DNA of 64,000 nucleotides from Glandiceps talaboti (Eukaryota; Hemichordata; Enteropneusta; Spengelidae): the NCBI RefSeq assembly GCF_964340395.1, contig NC_135561.1, positions 10,773,232 through 10,837,231 on the forward strand. The letters are read 5' to 3'. Positions 24,797-35,400 of this stretch are shown here, piece by piece (position 1 is the stretch's first letter; the number at the start of each line of letters is the position of its first letter). Below the pieces are notes generated by a model. It was not told where the DNA came from. It was given only the letters and a program-made list of their open reading frames with translations, and did no database searches. Position numbers and translations under genes: made by a program.

Positions 24797-27700
24797 TGTA
24801 TGTATGTATGTATGTATGCATGCCCAAATGACTGGCATGATCATATAGTGATACAGAATTCTGTATGTCTGTCAGTCCGATTGTCTGTCTCTGGCTATCT
24901 GTTTGTCTGTCTTTGTATGTCCATCAGTTAGTTTGTTGCAAGTGTGCTAACATTACATGTATGTCAAAAAACTATATCCCAGTTTATTGTTGTTATTCAC
25001 TCTACAGGTGGTTACTTATCTGGAAGTTTAGCTATAATGACAGATGCAGCACACATGTTGACAGACTTTGCAAGTTTTCTCATTAGTTTATTTTCAATAT
25101 GGGTGGCATCAAGACCACCTACAAAAAGAATGAACTTTGGATGGCATAGAGCAGGTAAGATTTCATGCAGAGTTTTATTATTTTAATTATATGGAAATTG
25201 ACTTAGAAATCAGTCATGCTCAAAAGTTTGAATGTCACTGTAAAAGATGCCAGGGCTATGACTTCATCACTTTGTGTATTTTCTTTTTTAACCATAATAT
25301 ACAATATAACACTACCAGTCACATCATAGTTATATGCAATGATATCAGGTTAATGACATCATCAGTTTAAGTGTAGTTACAATACAATATCATCAGTTTA
25401 AGTGCATGGAGTTACAATACTATGACATCATCAGTTTAAGTGCATGGAGTTACAATACAGTGACATCATCAGTTTAAGTGTAGTTACAATACAATGATAT
25501 CAGTTTAAGTGTATAAAGTTACAATACAATGACATCATCAGTTTACGTGTATATGGTTACAATTCAATGACATCATCAGTTTAAGTGTATGCGTTACAGT
25601 ACAATGACATCATCAGTTTAAGTGTATATAGTACAATACAATGATGTCATCATAGAAACCTCTATTACTAATGTTCTAGAATGTCTTAACACTAAGTATT
25701 TTTTCAAAAAGATCAATGAGTGTTTTTTTTAGCGATGATTGGTTTAGTTTGTGACAATGAAAATTCAGTTTGACCCCAAAGTATATTAAATAATTTGAAA
25801 AGTTCATCTGAAAACAGAACAAACAGTCGCAGCTGTTCCTGAAATTAAAGAAATTTGACCCTGATAACATTTACTTGGTGTTTCAGAACTGTTTATTCAT
25901 GATAATAACAATTAGGTTACATATTTGTCTGTGATTAATTATAGCAGTAGTTATATTTGGTATGCTAATTTGCATATTGTACTTATCATATGCTATATAT
26001 GATGTGTGAGGGCGCTGTTTAGAGATGCACTGCAAAGAAATTGATCATTGTATTTCCACTCCATTGTTTCTGATACGTCACAACTCTCTCAGGTGGAACC
26101 CAATTATGACATTTTTTTAATGTAATGGATAGGTTGTCGTTATGAATCATTATTTGGCATTGAAGTGTAAACAAAAAGATATTTGTGAAAAGGTTGTAAT
26201 TTGGTTAATTGGAAAATGAAGTCGTGCGGAACGTCAAGATAAATGTCGAAATGACATTTTGATAGCACCTATGTTACTGCCTTGCAAGGACGACAGTATC
26301 GATTTCAATTGCGTCACAAACTGACAAATTAAAAAATTGTACAAGTGGCGGTTTTTGACTGTGCGACTTGATAAAATATACTTTTTGAATAATTAATTGG
26401 AATGGAATACTCAACAAACGCTTCCTTCAACAGACTTTAATACTTCATAGTATTTGCTTAACGTGTGGTTTAGCTGATATGACATGAAATTAATTTCTAG
26501 ATGAAGTATTATCGACATATGTTGTTGACCAAACTTCAAAAATTATGTTTGAAACTTAAGAATGTGGCAACAGGTATAAGAGGACTGCCACTCCAGAAAA
26601 TGAAAAATTTGAGTCCTGGAGAAGCCATTCCATGATTTCACATCACATAGATTTTGCAGGATTGCCAAAAAACACCAAATTGAAACTCTATTTCACCTCT
26701 AGTATTCTTACACTGGTCCACTGTTGCATCATGGGACTTAGCAGACATACATATTTATTATAGATGCATACTGAATATTCATGACTTTTGAGTTCTACCT
26801 TTACATAAATAGTCATGAATATTCAATGTGCATCTAATAAGTATATATATATGTCTGCTTTGTACTCCAGAACCTAAAGTTTATGAAAATGCATCTCTTT
26901 CCTGGAGTGGCGTAGATGGTATGCATTCATATATAGCATTTCTAACTTCTCAGTGACAGTTAGACTACTTAACATTTTTAGATTCACGAAAATATTGCAC
27001 TTCGTGAATCTAAAAATGTTAAGTAGTCTAACTGTCAATTATAAAGACTGAAAATGTACACACTACAGGATATCCTGAATTGACAGTTGAATCTTATGTG
27101 ACACCTAAATTAGAAACAAAAAAATTATGGCAGTCCTGTATGAGTAACACTGACATGATATGCCTACATTACTTGAGAATGATTAGGCGACACTGTCACA
27201 CCAATCTGGGGAATTATTTCAAAATAATCAACAAGTGAAATAATATATAATGTGATAACAGAAAGGTAACTGAAGAGGGAGGCACCATAGACTAGTATGG
27301 TACTAGAAGAAGAATGTAGGAATAACCCAATGTACAATTCTTAACTGTGAGGGCGCTGCGTATGCCCTGCTAGCAATGGAGCGAGGACAATCCACAGGTG
27401 GTTGTGTGTTGGTTCTTTCAGCTTGTTAGCTATCTCTTTAAAAGTATCAAATACACATGGAGTGCTTACTTCCTTTTCAAAAGGGTCATGAATATACATT
27501 GTTCATCTAATAAATATGCATTTTTGCTAAAACCCATTGGGCAATGGTGTACTAAATGCACAGTCAGGACAATAGAGGTGATAATGTTTCAATTTGGTGT
27601 TTCTTAGCAATCGTGCAAAATCGGTGAGATGTGAAATCATGAAACAACTTTCTAGAACCCAAAGTTTATAAAAGATTTCTGTATTTCCTAGAGTGGTGTT

Positions 27701-30700
27701 CACCCTTTCAAAACAAGCCATATATATAGGTATCAAGTCAATGCACACCTTCATTGATGATAAATTAGAAAGGTAATTCTTCAAATAGTTATTATTCAGT
27801 TGTCTTACTCAAAAGTAATATTGATGTGATGTCTTTATCTTTATTTTCATCTTCGAAGAAATTCTTGGAGCTTTGGTCTCTGTTTTACTAATCTGGGTTG
27901 TGACCGGTATTTTAGTTTATCTGGGAATTCATCGAGTTATTGCCAAGGATTATGAAATAGGTGCAGAAATAATGCTTATCACTGCTTCCTGTGGTGTGCT
28001 GGTCAACATTGTGTAAGTATACTGTTTGATAATTTTACCATATTCAGGTTCTGGGAAAAACAAAAGTTTTATATAGTTTGGACACTAGGAGTGCTATTCA
28101 GAAGTGAGGGCCACAGTAGAGGTGTATTTTGAAATGTCGCCATTTCTCAGTATTTCAAGGCTAATGTCAATGGCAAGCTTAGCCAGTGTGAAATGTTCAG
28201 CTTATTTGTTTGTTTAATATTTTTTTCACAATTAACACCTGTTAACCTGTTAACCTGTACCATTTACATATCTGACTAGACTGGCACCATGTACCAGTAC
28301 CTTTTTTTAGTCATAATGTTGAAATGTTTTGCGTTTGTTAATCATTCTTAGTTTTGTGAAGAAAAATGTCTTCAAGTTTTATCAGCTTTTCCCAGTTTAT
28401 TAGTAGTCTCCCAAGGTATACAAGTTCACCTGACTGTTTAGCAATCACTCAGTCTGGTTATCAGTTCACATAAATGAACACAGGAGGTGAATGTATATAC
28501 CTTGGGACTCGGGAGACTACTTGTAACTTTTAAAAATTTTAGAATATTTTTTCATTCACTCAGTCTGGTTATCATATCACACAAAAGAGAAACAGTTCTT
28601 TTTTTTAATAGACAAAGCCCATAAGTTCGTGCAGGGTACAATGTAGATTAATTTGTGACCGGCTGCCCGGGCTGCCTCACAATGATATTGTAGATAGCGC
28701 CCTCCGCGTGGAGAATGCACTTAACATATAGAATGTGCATGCATAGTCAATATGCGCCACAATGCATCCTTGGGTAAAACCACCCCCCCAAAAAATCACA
28801 TAGTATATAGGATGTGCATGCGTATTTGTCATTGAGCCACTACGTGTTTATCTAGACATACACAGTTTAATTGCCAATCATGTCATGTATGTTAATTATT
28901 TCATTGATTGCAGTATTGGAATAGTGTTACATGACTGTGGACATGGACACACACACAGTTTGTCAGGTGGACACAACCATGGTGACAGTGGTAACCATGG
29001 ACACGGTGATTCACATAAAAAAGCACAAAATGTGAATGTCAGGGCGGCATTTATACATGTGTTGGGTGATCTCTTCCAGAGTGTAGGAGTTCTGACGGCA
29101 GCATGTGTCATTTACTTTAAGGTAAGTCAACTATCGGCTAGCTAACACTGACACAGACTATATACTCATGGACATCATACAACAGTGGCAAGTCAACTAT
29201 CGACTAGCTAACACTGACACAGACTATGTTCTTATGGACATCATACAACAGTGGTAAGTCAACTATCGAATAGCTAACACTGACACAGACTATAACATTA
29301 TTGTAACATGTTTCAATAAGCTAGCAACGAACGTTATTGGTGTTATACTCACAGTAGGGTGGCTCACTGTAGTAGTGACTTTTTCTGAATTTTTGGCACA
29401 TTCTGGGACTTTTAATGTTTACACTACCTTGATTACACTAATTTACAGGGTGATTATATCCACATAAACAAAATATTGAATATTGTTACAGAAGTTCAGT
29501 GTTTAATTATCTCATAATCTGTTTTCTCTTTGTTGTTACTTACAGCCAGAATATGCCATAGCAGATCCCATCTGTACGTTTATATTCTCTGGTATTGTAT
29601 TGTTTACAACATTAAACATACTTAGGGATGCTGTCAGTGTACTTATGGAAGGTAAGTTAGGGATGCTATTATTGTACTTATGGTAGGTGAGTTAGAGATG
29701 ATATCAGTGTATTCATGGAAGTTGAGTTAGGGATGCTATCAGTGTATTCATGGAAGTTGAGTTAGGGATGCTATCAGTGTACTTATGGAAGGTGAGTTAG
29801 GGATGCTATCAGTGTACTTATGGAAGGTGAGTTAGGGATGCTATCAGTATACTAATGGACTATAAGAAATCACACAAAATGTTACAACTTTGGCAACGCT
29901 GTCTTGACAAAATAATTCAGTTGTAGTTAAAGTAAAAATTACCCAATATCTACACTCTATTTGAACATGTTCAAATTCTTCATCTCCACAACCAATCTTT
30001 ATACTTCATGTTAAGGTTGAGATACATCTTTGTTGGCTTACCCAATGTTTCACAATAAAGACAAGATCCAACTCTAAGTGCAACATGCTTTTATATGTTG
30101 ACTCTATATTTGAAGTTGTGATTTTGATGAGCACTTTTGACATTCTTGGGAGGGAACTCGTAAAAACACAATTATAATTAATACATTTTCATTTTGTTAA
30201 TGTTCTTGATCTGTTCACAGCTACACCAAAAGGTTTTGATTTCAGTGAAGTAAAGTCATCACTGAGTGCAGTAGATGGTGTCAAATCAATTCATTCATTG
30301 CATATATGGTCTTTAACCATGGGAAGAAATGCCCTATCTGTACATCTTGCTATAGGTAAGTTAGACCTAAAAAAAAATTGTATGTTTCTGGTTACCCAAC
30401 CACACCAAGTTTTCACCCTAAACTTTTTTTTACATATCCGAGAAAAAATAAGATAAAATTGCGATAATTGTGAAGTCTCATGAGAAATAATGGATGTGGA
30501 AACTGACATCAACTTAAAAAGACACTAATTATGAAACTGTTCTTCCAATCTCTAATGGCTTTACATCTGATGAGAAGACACCAATAACACAGAGGCCATT
30601 TGGAAAACAATGGAAAACCTGAACTAGACACTCACACATGAAAAAAAGTATAATAAAATGAAATAAAAAATCTACCTACCCCACCTATTTTAAAATTGAA

Positions 30701-31529
30701 TGTAATCGAAACCACAATTTTTTTTTACTCCTAAGTTAAGAACATATTTTACAAACATTGAAAGTTCACTTCCTTCTTATTTTTGTCCAATCATCATTGG
30801 CCACAAAGTCTCCTCAATCTTCAATTAACCAATATCTCACCTGCCGATTACCCAATAGTATGTCTCCTTCTGAACCATCTGGACAGTGTCACCAATCAGC
30901 ATTCACCACCTAATTTTCAGATTAAAGGTACACTGGCAGTAACTGAAGTACTATATTTTTTCAATCAGACAACCAACAGACATTATACATGTTAGTTAGA
31001 GGTCAATTTTGACCATAAGTACCGTAGTACAGGTTGAAATCGTTCACTTGTTAGGGGCAGTTGATTTTATGGTGTGGACCCAAAATTAATTTGATAGGAT
31101 TTATTGTACCATCATGTGTGTACAGCTACACTTAAATATATTTACTCACAGGTGATTCACTACTCTTGCATGGTGTACGATATTACAAGTAAGACATTAT
31201 ATTTAACAAACAGTTTCAAAAAATGGTCCAGTTGCAGCTAGTGAAGATTTTAAATGGAATTAAATATGACTATTATAAGGTGAATTATTGGAGCTAAGTT
31301 ATTCAGTTTTATCTATTGGTTTGGTTTTCGGTACATTTACCATTTCTTTTCTGTTATCATTGACATAGAATCTCCTACTGAAGAAAAAGAGGTTGATCCA
31401 CAGGCTGTGCTGGAGGAAGCCGCTAGAATACTACGAGAAAGATACGACCTCCACGACACAACAATACAAATTGAAAACTATTGCGAAGGCATGGAAACGT
31501 GTTCACAATGTAAAGAGCCCATGGACTAA
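19458..31529 (+). CDS. SLC30A2: Zinc transporter, ZnT2/3/4/8 clade (cation diffusion facilitator)
   Basis: Proton-coupled zinc exporter that moves cytosolic Zn2+ into vesicles or out of the cell as a homodimer. Exons: 19458-19501 (candidate), 19964-20181, 25008-25154, 27859-28012, 28914-29121, 29546-29651, 30221-30355, 31369-31529. Phases join without a break, giving 390 residues, inside the family range. Features: HCH motif at about 53-55; six membrane helices between about 70 and 285; zinc-site HxxxD pairs H103/D107 (TM2) and H236/D240 (TM5); His-rich loop about 194-222 between TM4 and TM5; cytosolic domain with [10 protein letters not shown]-terminal CSQC at 382-385. The ending ([12 protein letters not shown]) is closest to ZnT2/3, whereas HIWSLTM and GWHRAEILGA recall ZnT8, so the exact vertebrate paralogue is uncertain and this may be pre-duplication. 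Two exons have their donors amplified into intronic repeats. Confidence 0.92.
19964..20181 (+). CDS. SLC30A2: ZnT exon 2: cytosolic N-terminus and TM1
   Basis: Preceded by TTTTTCTGTTTCAG, followed by GTAAGT. It encodes a Ser-rich tail, GDHCHSSH (the HCH zinc-linking motif known in ZnT8) and the first half of TM1 ([18 protein letters not shown]). Confidence 0.9.
20388..20404 (+). repeat. poly-G run in ZnT intron
   Basis: An A-run followed by about 17 G. Length is probably polymorphic or misassembled. Confidence 0.7.
20520..21310. repeat. three diverged units of about 290 bp in ZnT intron
   Basis: Each unit has CTGAATGGTGGYCA, AATCAATAATTA..CATAACTCAAAA, CAAGTGTCT..CCCCATATTATCAGGTT and TTGACCTTGACCTTCAG, then AAGCCATTTCYTGC and a CACAGACAC block. 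Units start near 20527, 20817 and 21118. The TGACCTTGACCTTCA core is a nuclear-receptor-type half-site pair. Confidence 0.75.
21361..21700 (-). mobile_element. tRNA-derived SINE-like element
   Basis: On the minus strand a tRNA-like head is visible: a box-A-like GTGAGCGTGACCGGCTTGG and a box-B-like GGTTTGAGCCC about 45 bp later. It is followed by a core containing CTTGGGCAAGATTTGAACC, CCTCAGTCAACCCAGCTGT and GGGGACCTGGTA, and a tail with AAAGCACTACATAAGAACCC. This resembles conserved-core SINEs of marine invertebrates (possibly the MetaSINE group, from memory). Ends and target-site duplication are not resolved. Confidence 0.65.
22465..22535 (-). repeat. tRNA-like sequence (tRNA pseudogene or SINE head)
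   Basis: On the minus strand, TTGCTCAGCTGGTTAGAGG (box A) and GGGTTCAAATCC (box B) have tRNA spacing, flanked by ACATGT on both sides. D and T stems have mismatches, so a functional tRNA is unlikely. Confidence 0.6.
22540..24640. other. ZnT intron interior, nothing recognised
   Basis: AT-rich intronic DNA between exons 2 and 3. Only short open frames without homology. Confidence 0.5.
24646..24818. repeat. composite (TATG)n-(TG)n-(TACG)n microsatellite
   Basis: TATG units flank a TG block and a self-complementary (ACGT)n block at about 24730-24764. Tyr/Val/Cys/Met frames on both strands are repeat by-products. Confidence 0.95.
25008..25154 (+). CDS. SLC30A2: ZnT exon 3: TM1 end, TM2, HxxxD
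   Basis: Acceptor TTCACTCTACAG, donor GTAAGA. It encodes [20 protein letters not shown], which contains the first zinc-coordinating His/Asp pair, and ends in the conserved NFGWHRA. Confidence 0.95.
25345..25655. repeat. tandem array of about 37 bp with TGACATCATCAGTTTAAGTG
   Basis: About eight units in the ZnT intron carry TGACATCATCAGTTTAAGTG followed by TGGAGTTACAATACAA. Units vary by small indels. The TGACATCA core differs by one base from a CRE (TGACGTCA). Confidence 0.9.
26587..26911. mobile_element. foldback MITE with CCACTCCAG ends
   Basis: The left end GCCACTCCAGAAAATG and the right end, inverted (GCCACTCCAGGAAAGAG), form terminal repeats. Inside, AGACATACATATTTATTATA..GATGCATACTGAATATTCATG is followed by its inverse. 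A related right half recurs at about 27480-27700. Non-coding, within a zinc-transporter intron. Confidence 0.7.
26954..27037. repeat. perfect 37-bp inverted repeat with 10-nt loop
   Basis: Arms at 26954-26990 and 27001-27037 are exact reverse complements (37 of 37) around AATATTGCAC. As RNA in the intron it would form a perfect hairpin. Perfect identity of the arms indicates recent origin or gene conversion. Confidence 0.95.
27480..27700. mobile_element. partial copy of the CCACTCCAG element
   Basis: Shares GGTCATGAATAT..CATCTAATAAATATGCA, AGAACCCAAAGTTTAT and TTTCCTAGAGTGGTG with the right half of 26587-26911, and CACCAAATTGAAAC in inverse with its left half. Diverged. Confidence 0.5.
27859..28012 (+). 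CDS. SLC30A2: ZnT exon 4: TM3 and TM4
   Basis: The acceptor is unusual (CATCTTCGAAG) but the phase and the join [14 protein letters not shown] match the family exactly. Donor GTAAGT. It encodes [11 protein letters not shown] and the loop to TM4. Confidence 0.93.
28402..28522. mobile_element. short inverted-repeat element, AGTAGTCTCCC ends
   Basis: The left end AGTAGTCTCCCAAGGTATA is inverted at the right end as AGTAGTCTCCCGAGTCCCAAGG, with AGGTGAA/TTCACCT inside. About 120 bp, non-coding, in ZnT intron 4. Confidence 0.6.
28914..29121 (+). CDS. SLC30A2: ZnT exon 5: His-rich loop and TM5
   Basis: Acceptor TTGATTGCAG, donor GTAAGT. The exon carries about ten His in CGHGHTHS...GGHNHGD...HGHGDSH, then [18 protein letters not shown] with the second HxxxD. 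Its donor begins a 66-bp tandem repeat. Confidence 0.95.
29122..29295 (+). repeat. 66-bp tandem repeat starting at a splice donor
   Basis: Units begin exactly at the exon 5 donor: GTAAGTCAACTATCG at 29122, GCAAGTCAACTATCG at 29188 and GTAAGTCAACTATCG at 29254, each followed by TAGCTAACACTGACACAGAC. About 2.6 units. Confidence 0.95.
29546..29651 (+). CDS. SLC30A2: ZnT exon 6: TM6
   Basis: Acceptor TTGTTACTTACAG, donor GTAAGT. It encodes [20 protein letters not shown] and [13 protein letters not shown]. The last 30 or so bases of the exon plus the donor are the first unit of a 35-bp tandem repeat that continues into the intron. Confidence 0.95.
29620..29860 (+). repeat. 35-bp tandem repeat copying exon 6 end plus donor
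   Basis: The unit is donor, then TTAGGGATGCTATCAGTGTA and CTTATGGAAG. The genuine exon end is the first unit. Donor-equivalent positions are 29652 GTAAGT (real), 29687 GTGAGT, 29722 TTGAGT, 29757 TTGAGT, 29792 GTGAGT, 29827 GTGAGT. Confidence 0.95.
30221..30355 (+). CDS. SLC30A2: ZnT exon 7: cytosolic domain
   Basis: Acceptor CTGTTCACAG, donor GTAAGT. It encodes [11 protein letters not shown]...[17 protein letters not shown], the conserved start of the C-terminal ferredoxin-like domain. Confidence 0.95.
30368..30733 (+). mobile_element. MITE-like element, AGACCTAAAAAA family, copy 3
   Basis: Inserted 12 bp past the ZnT exon 7 donor. It shares the interior with copies at 4183 and 5535. AAGTT occurs on both flanks (before AGACCT and after ACTCCT), a possible short target-site duplication. 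Confidence 0.75.
31369..31529 (+). CDS. SLC30A2: ZnT exon 8: C-terminus and stop
   Basis: Acceptor ATTGACATAG. It encodes [20 protein letters not shown] and ends CSQCKEPMD then TAA. The C-terminal CxxC matches the zinc-linking Cys pair of the clade. Confidence 0.93.
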
Positions 31530-32190
31530 ACACGACGACAGGAAGTGAAATATCAGATTTGAATATATCCAATAGAATGCAATATTGCCGAAGGTTAATG
31601 ATGTTCAACCATACTAAAAATGGCATCCCGGCTAAATCAATACATATTTTAGTACAATCTGACCACTGGTGGCTCCCTTTACACTACGCTTCACCACTGC
31701 CTCAGTTGGGTCAGCTATAAAGTAATGACCACATGGTTAAAATTCCAATTTAATAAAATTTTTGTCAAAGAATCATTGAACATTCCGAAAGGAAATAGAA
31801 GTGAAGATTTATGAAAGTCATACTAGTGATTTAGAGAAAAGAATTGACAAACTAACTTACATGTATGTTATGGTGGCAACACACAAAAGTCACATTGGTA
31901 AAAAAAAAACTGAAACAAAATGACACCCACATATGCTGAGGTTATGTGTATTAGTGGTGTGTAGTAAAATTGCCAAACTGTTCCAAAGATATAATTGGAT
32001 TGAAGAGCGCCATCAGTGGTCAGAATGTGACATGTCAGTACATTCTGTAAACCCCTTAAGTTACTGTTGTTGTGCATACTTGTCTGAAGCAGTCTATTAC
32101 TGAAGACGAAAGTCAACTAAACCCCTTAGGTTGTTATAGCATTGGTGTTTCTGTCCTTGAAGTCAGTTGAATAAATTAAAATAAATGTTT
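31530..32190 (+). other. SLC30A2: Probable 3' UTR of the zinc transporter
   Basis: Two overlapping-spaced AATAAA signals (about 32170-32175 and 32180-32185) lie some 640 bp past the stop; another AATAAA at about 32741 is possible. The true cleavage site is not visible. Confidence 0.5.
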
Positions 32191-32515
32191 TAGATTGGTT
32201 TAAAAAGCAGTTAAGCTACTTGACTTTCTGGAAAATATCATTTTAATAGTACTTACTGTATATAGCTGCACCTTACTTATGATAACTTCAATTTTAGAGT
32301 TCTTTCAGAGAAGATAGAATGAAGAACGAATTACTTGTAGTAGTTTCCAAGTTTGTCTCACCACAACAGTGGCAAACATTGTTGAAATTTCACTAAAACT
32401 TAGAGATAATATTAGCATTATAAACACCAGGGTGCACACACTTCGTAGTTCAAGTTCTTGTCTGGTAATAGTAGTCTTACAACACAGTATGATATGGTTG
32501 CTACAATAGTAAGTA

Positions 32516-32660
32516 CAGTTGAACCTCGTTAGTACAAACTCGCTTATAATGAAACCCCAGTTACAACAAACATTAGTCGAAGGTACAGTTATAACGAAAT
32601 ACGGATATAACGAACTGAATTCCCTCGTTCTAAGCTATTTGTACAAACGAGGTTTGACTG
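32516..32660. mobile_element. 145-bp Tc1/mariner (pogo/Tigger-like) MITE
   Basis: Terminal repeats CAGTTGAACCTCGTT and, inverted, CAGTCAAACCTCGTT are flanked by TA on both sides. Inside are ATAACGAAATACGGATATAACGA-type motifs typical of pogo/Tigger termini. Too short to encode a transposase. Confidence 0.88.
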
Positions 32661-32662
32661 TA

Positions 32663-35400
32663 ATTATACTATTTATGAGTGCACTCTGGTGTCGTAGTTA
32701 TTTGAAGTTGCAGACATATATATGGACATGTTCAAATGCAAAATAAATGTGCATAGTCTGGAAAACAACCCAGGGAAGAAAAAGCAGAAAACTCTATCTG
32801 ACATGTATTCAATCAGTGAAATGCCTGGATGGTTACATTTAGCTTTCGTGAGGATCACACCAAAATTGATAGTAAAATCTTCACGTTAGTTTTCTCTACC
32901 ATGCAACGAGTGGAGAAAACTTGGAAACTAATACTAGTAATTTCTGAAAATCTGTGTAAATACTTTTATTCATTCTTCTCGTAAAAGAATTGTAAATGAT
33001 TGTGATCATAGATGTGGATTTTATGACACTGTCTCATTCTCATTTTATGACGCTGATAAAGTCAGACATTTTCTTTGCAGTCGTTTTGATTAAAATCAGG
33101 TCTTGTCATTTGATAGGCATGTGATAAACTTACAATTTTGGTACAAATTTTGATTTAAATCTACCAGATTTATCCCTCTTTCAACAACAGATATGCTAGC
33201 TACTTTGTTTATTATCTATATTTCAAGAAAATTCTATGTTTATAATATACATGAAAGTATAACATAGAGGAAAAATTTACGGATTGGTAACTGATTTTTT
33301 GAGGCAAAACAATTTTCATTGTTCTAATTAGTGACCACTCACTAGTCCTCTGTGTATGTTTCGTCGACAGTATCATGTTTTTGTTGCATTCATTTTGAAC
33401 AGCAAACATATTCTGCAGTGAGAAAATACACGCATGTTTGACTTTATTGTTTTTACAAATGGAGAATGGGATGGAAAAATCCTTACAGAAGTGCAGTTTA
33501 AAGTTGGGGTGTTTTGAGAGTATATGGTTCTTAGAATCTGGATAAGGTGTATTTCTTATGTGATTTTCAGAATTAATACCGTGTTTGGCAGCCATTTTGG
33601 ATTCTAAAATAGTTAAATATTGATATAATATTGATATGATTACAAAAAATTACATGGTGACCTTGATTATTTTTCTTTATTTTTTCACTGAAATTGTGTT
33701 TGAGTTTTCTTGAACAAAGTAACTGACAGAAAAAGTGTAAGGTTTGCATTTCACCATGCATATATTACCTTGGCGTGGGGTGGTGGTGGGGGTGGGGGTG
33801 GGGGTGGGGGTATGTTAAATGTTCCTTCCATTGTTGTAAGACCAACAAATTATTGTCTTGCAAGAATGGTATTTTTTCTGTGAGAGCAGAAAAATGGCTA
33901 TAGTTTGCAAAAATGGTACATTTACTGCAAGAGTTGAAAAGGTACCCGTACAATACTATGTAACAGTTCGACACAAACTGTCCATACTTCTAAGTAACAA
34001 ATCATCTCAAAATACTCCACAATATGCTATCCATAACCATAGCCTGTAAGGTATGCCATGTCTGGGCGCCCTCATACATCAGTCAACTTACTTCACCACT
34101 GATAGCGTGACACGAATGTCGTATCTTACAGACTGTCCTAACTACAGAAAACACAGATTATTTATTGGTAAATATATATATATATATGTATATGTAAATT
34201 TAACCAAGGATTTGCACATTTCTGCTTGCATGTATATACAATTGTATGAGAATCAAATAAAGTGTACTACTATTAAAAATGATATCTATACACAAACATA
34301 TCATTGTAAAAGTTACAATTCACACTTAAATTGTAAATATTTGATGGAAAATTACACATTTCTGAAATATTAAGTATGATTAATAATATATAATACTGTA
34401 TGTGTTGTAAAATTAATGCAATATTTTTCACAATATGTGAAGATGACTCAATTGCCTGTAAAGAAATTTTACTTGTGAAGCAATTTGTTCTCTGTACATG
34501 TATGTCGATCTCAATGCTGTAGAAACTTGTCAATTTGTAAAATCACTTATTACTATGTGTGTGTGTATAGAACACTGGTTTAACAGTGTCACAATCTGCA
34601 GCTGTACCTCTAGGACCAATTTTCCTGAAAAACGAAAGTTTGTAAAATATCTCCGATAGGTGGCGCTGTAGTGCACATGCCTTGTCTATGTGTACTGGCA
34701 GCCCCTGAAACAGAGCTCCTGTAAAAAGCTATTTGAAAGTTATTTTGGGGGTGGTTTGTGCCGTATAAGCAGTCCTGAGTGTGTTAAAATGTCCATAGAT
34801 TCTAGCAGACTGGTTTCTGTGAAATAATTCACTGCAATCAAGACGATATCCAGGTTTGAAAGTTTTTTGTTTCTACTTTCCTTACAAAGAAGGGGTCAAC
34901 TTCAAGTTCACAAATTCTACACACCTGTTAGGATGTCTTCATTAGTATACAGCAGAATGGTCCTGTTCAACTTAAACAATGTATGTGAAAAATTCGTCAA
35001 AGAGTGAAAAAAATCATTACTTGGGAGCGAATCACACATTTCTGCTGATGTCTCATCAGCATCGACGGGTGTACTACAATGGGTTGTTGGGCTGCGAGTA
35101 GAAATTTTCATTTAGTATGAAGCCAGAGTCCATGAACATTCATTATTGCATAAACAGTGTAATCATCAACACAGCTTCATTGTCAAGGTTAAGTTCTTTT
35201 AGCAAACACTGAGAACTCTTAATTTATGCCACATATAGAGGCTGACCTTCAGCTGGTAAATACAAACAGAGGCATATACCAATTAATGACTGCACTACTT
35301 AACCCTGGAAAGATGACATATTTTGCTGTCTTTGCCAAGATCAGTCATCTCCAAAAGATTAATAATGAAAGCAGAGCTCAGTCTCTGACATCCAATTATC
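32663..35400. other. Intergenic stretch between convergent genes
   Basis: No gene recognised. A (GGTGGG)n tract lies at about 33778-33811 and an (AT)n tract near 34171. The 127-codon minus-strand frame at 33212-33595 lacks homology and flanking coding signals. Confidence 0.5.

Noticed and set aside
33212-33595. 127-codon minus-strand frame
   Set aside because: No homology, AT-rich composition, no splice partners or domain features.
34917-35111. 64-codon minus-strand frame with complex composition
   Set aside because: More protein-like than most, but unsupported by homology; lies next to the LINE scrap and may be antisense of repeat DNA.
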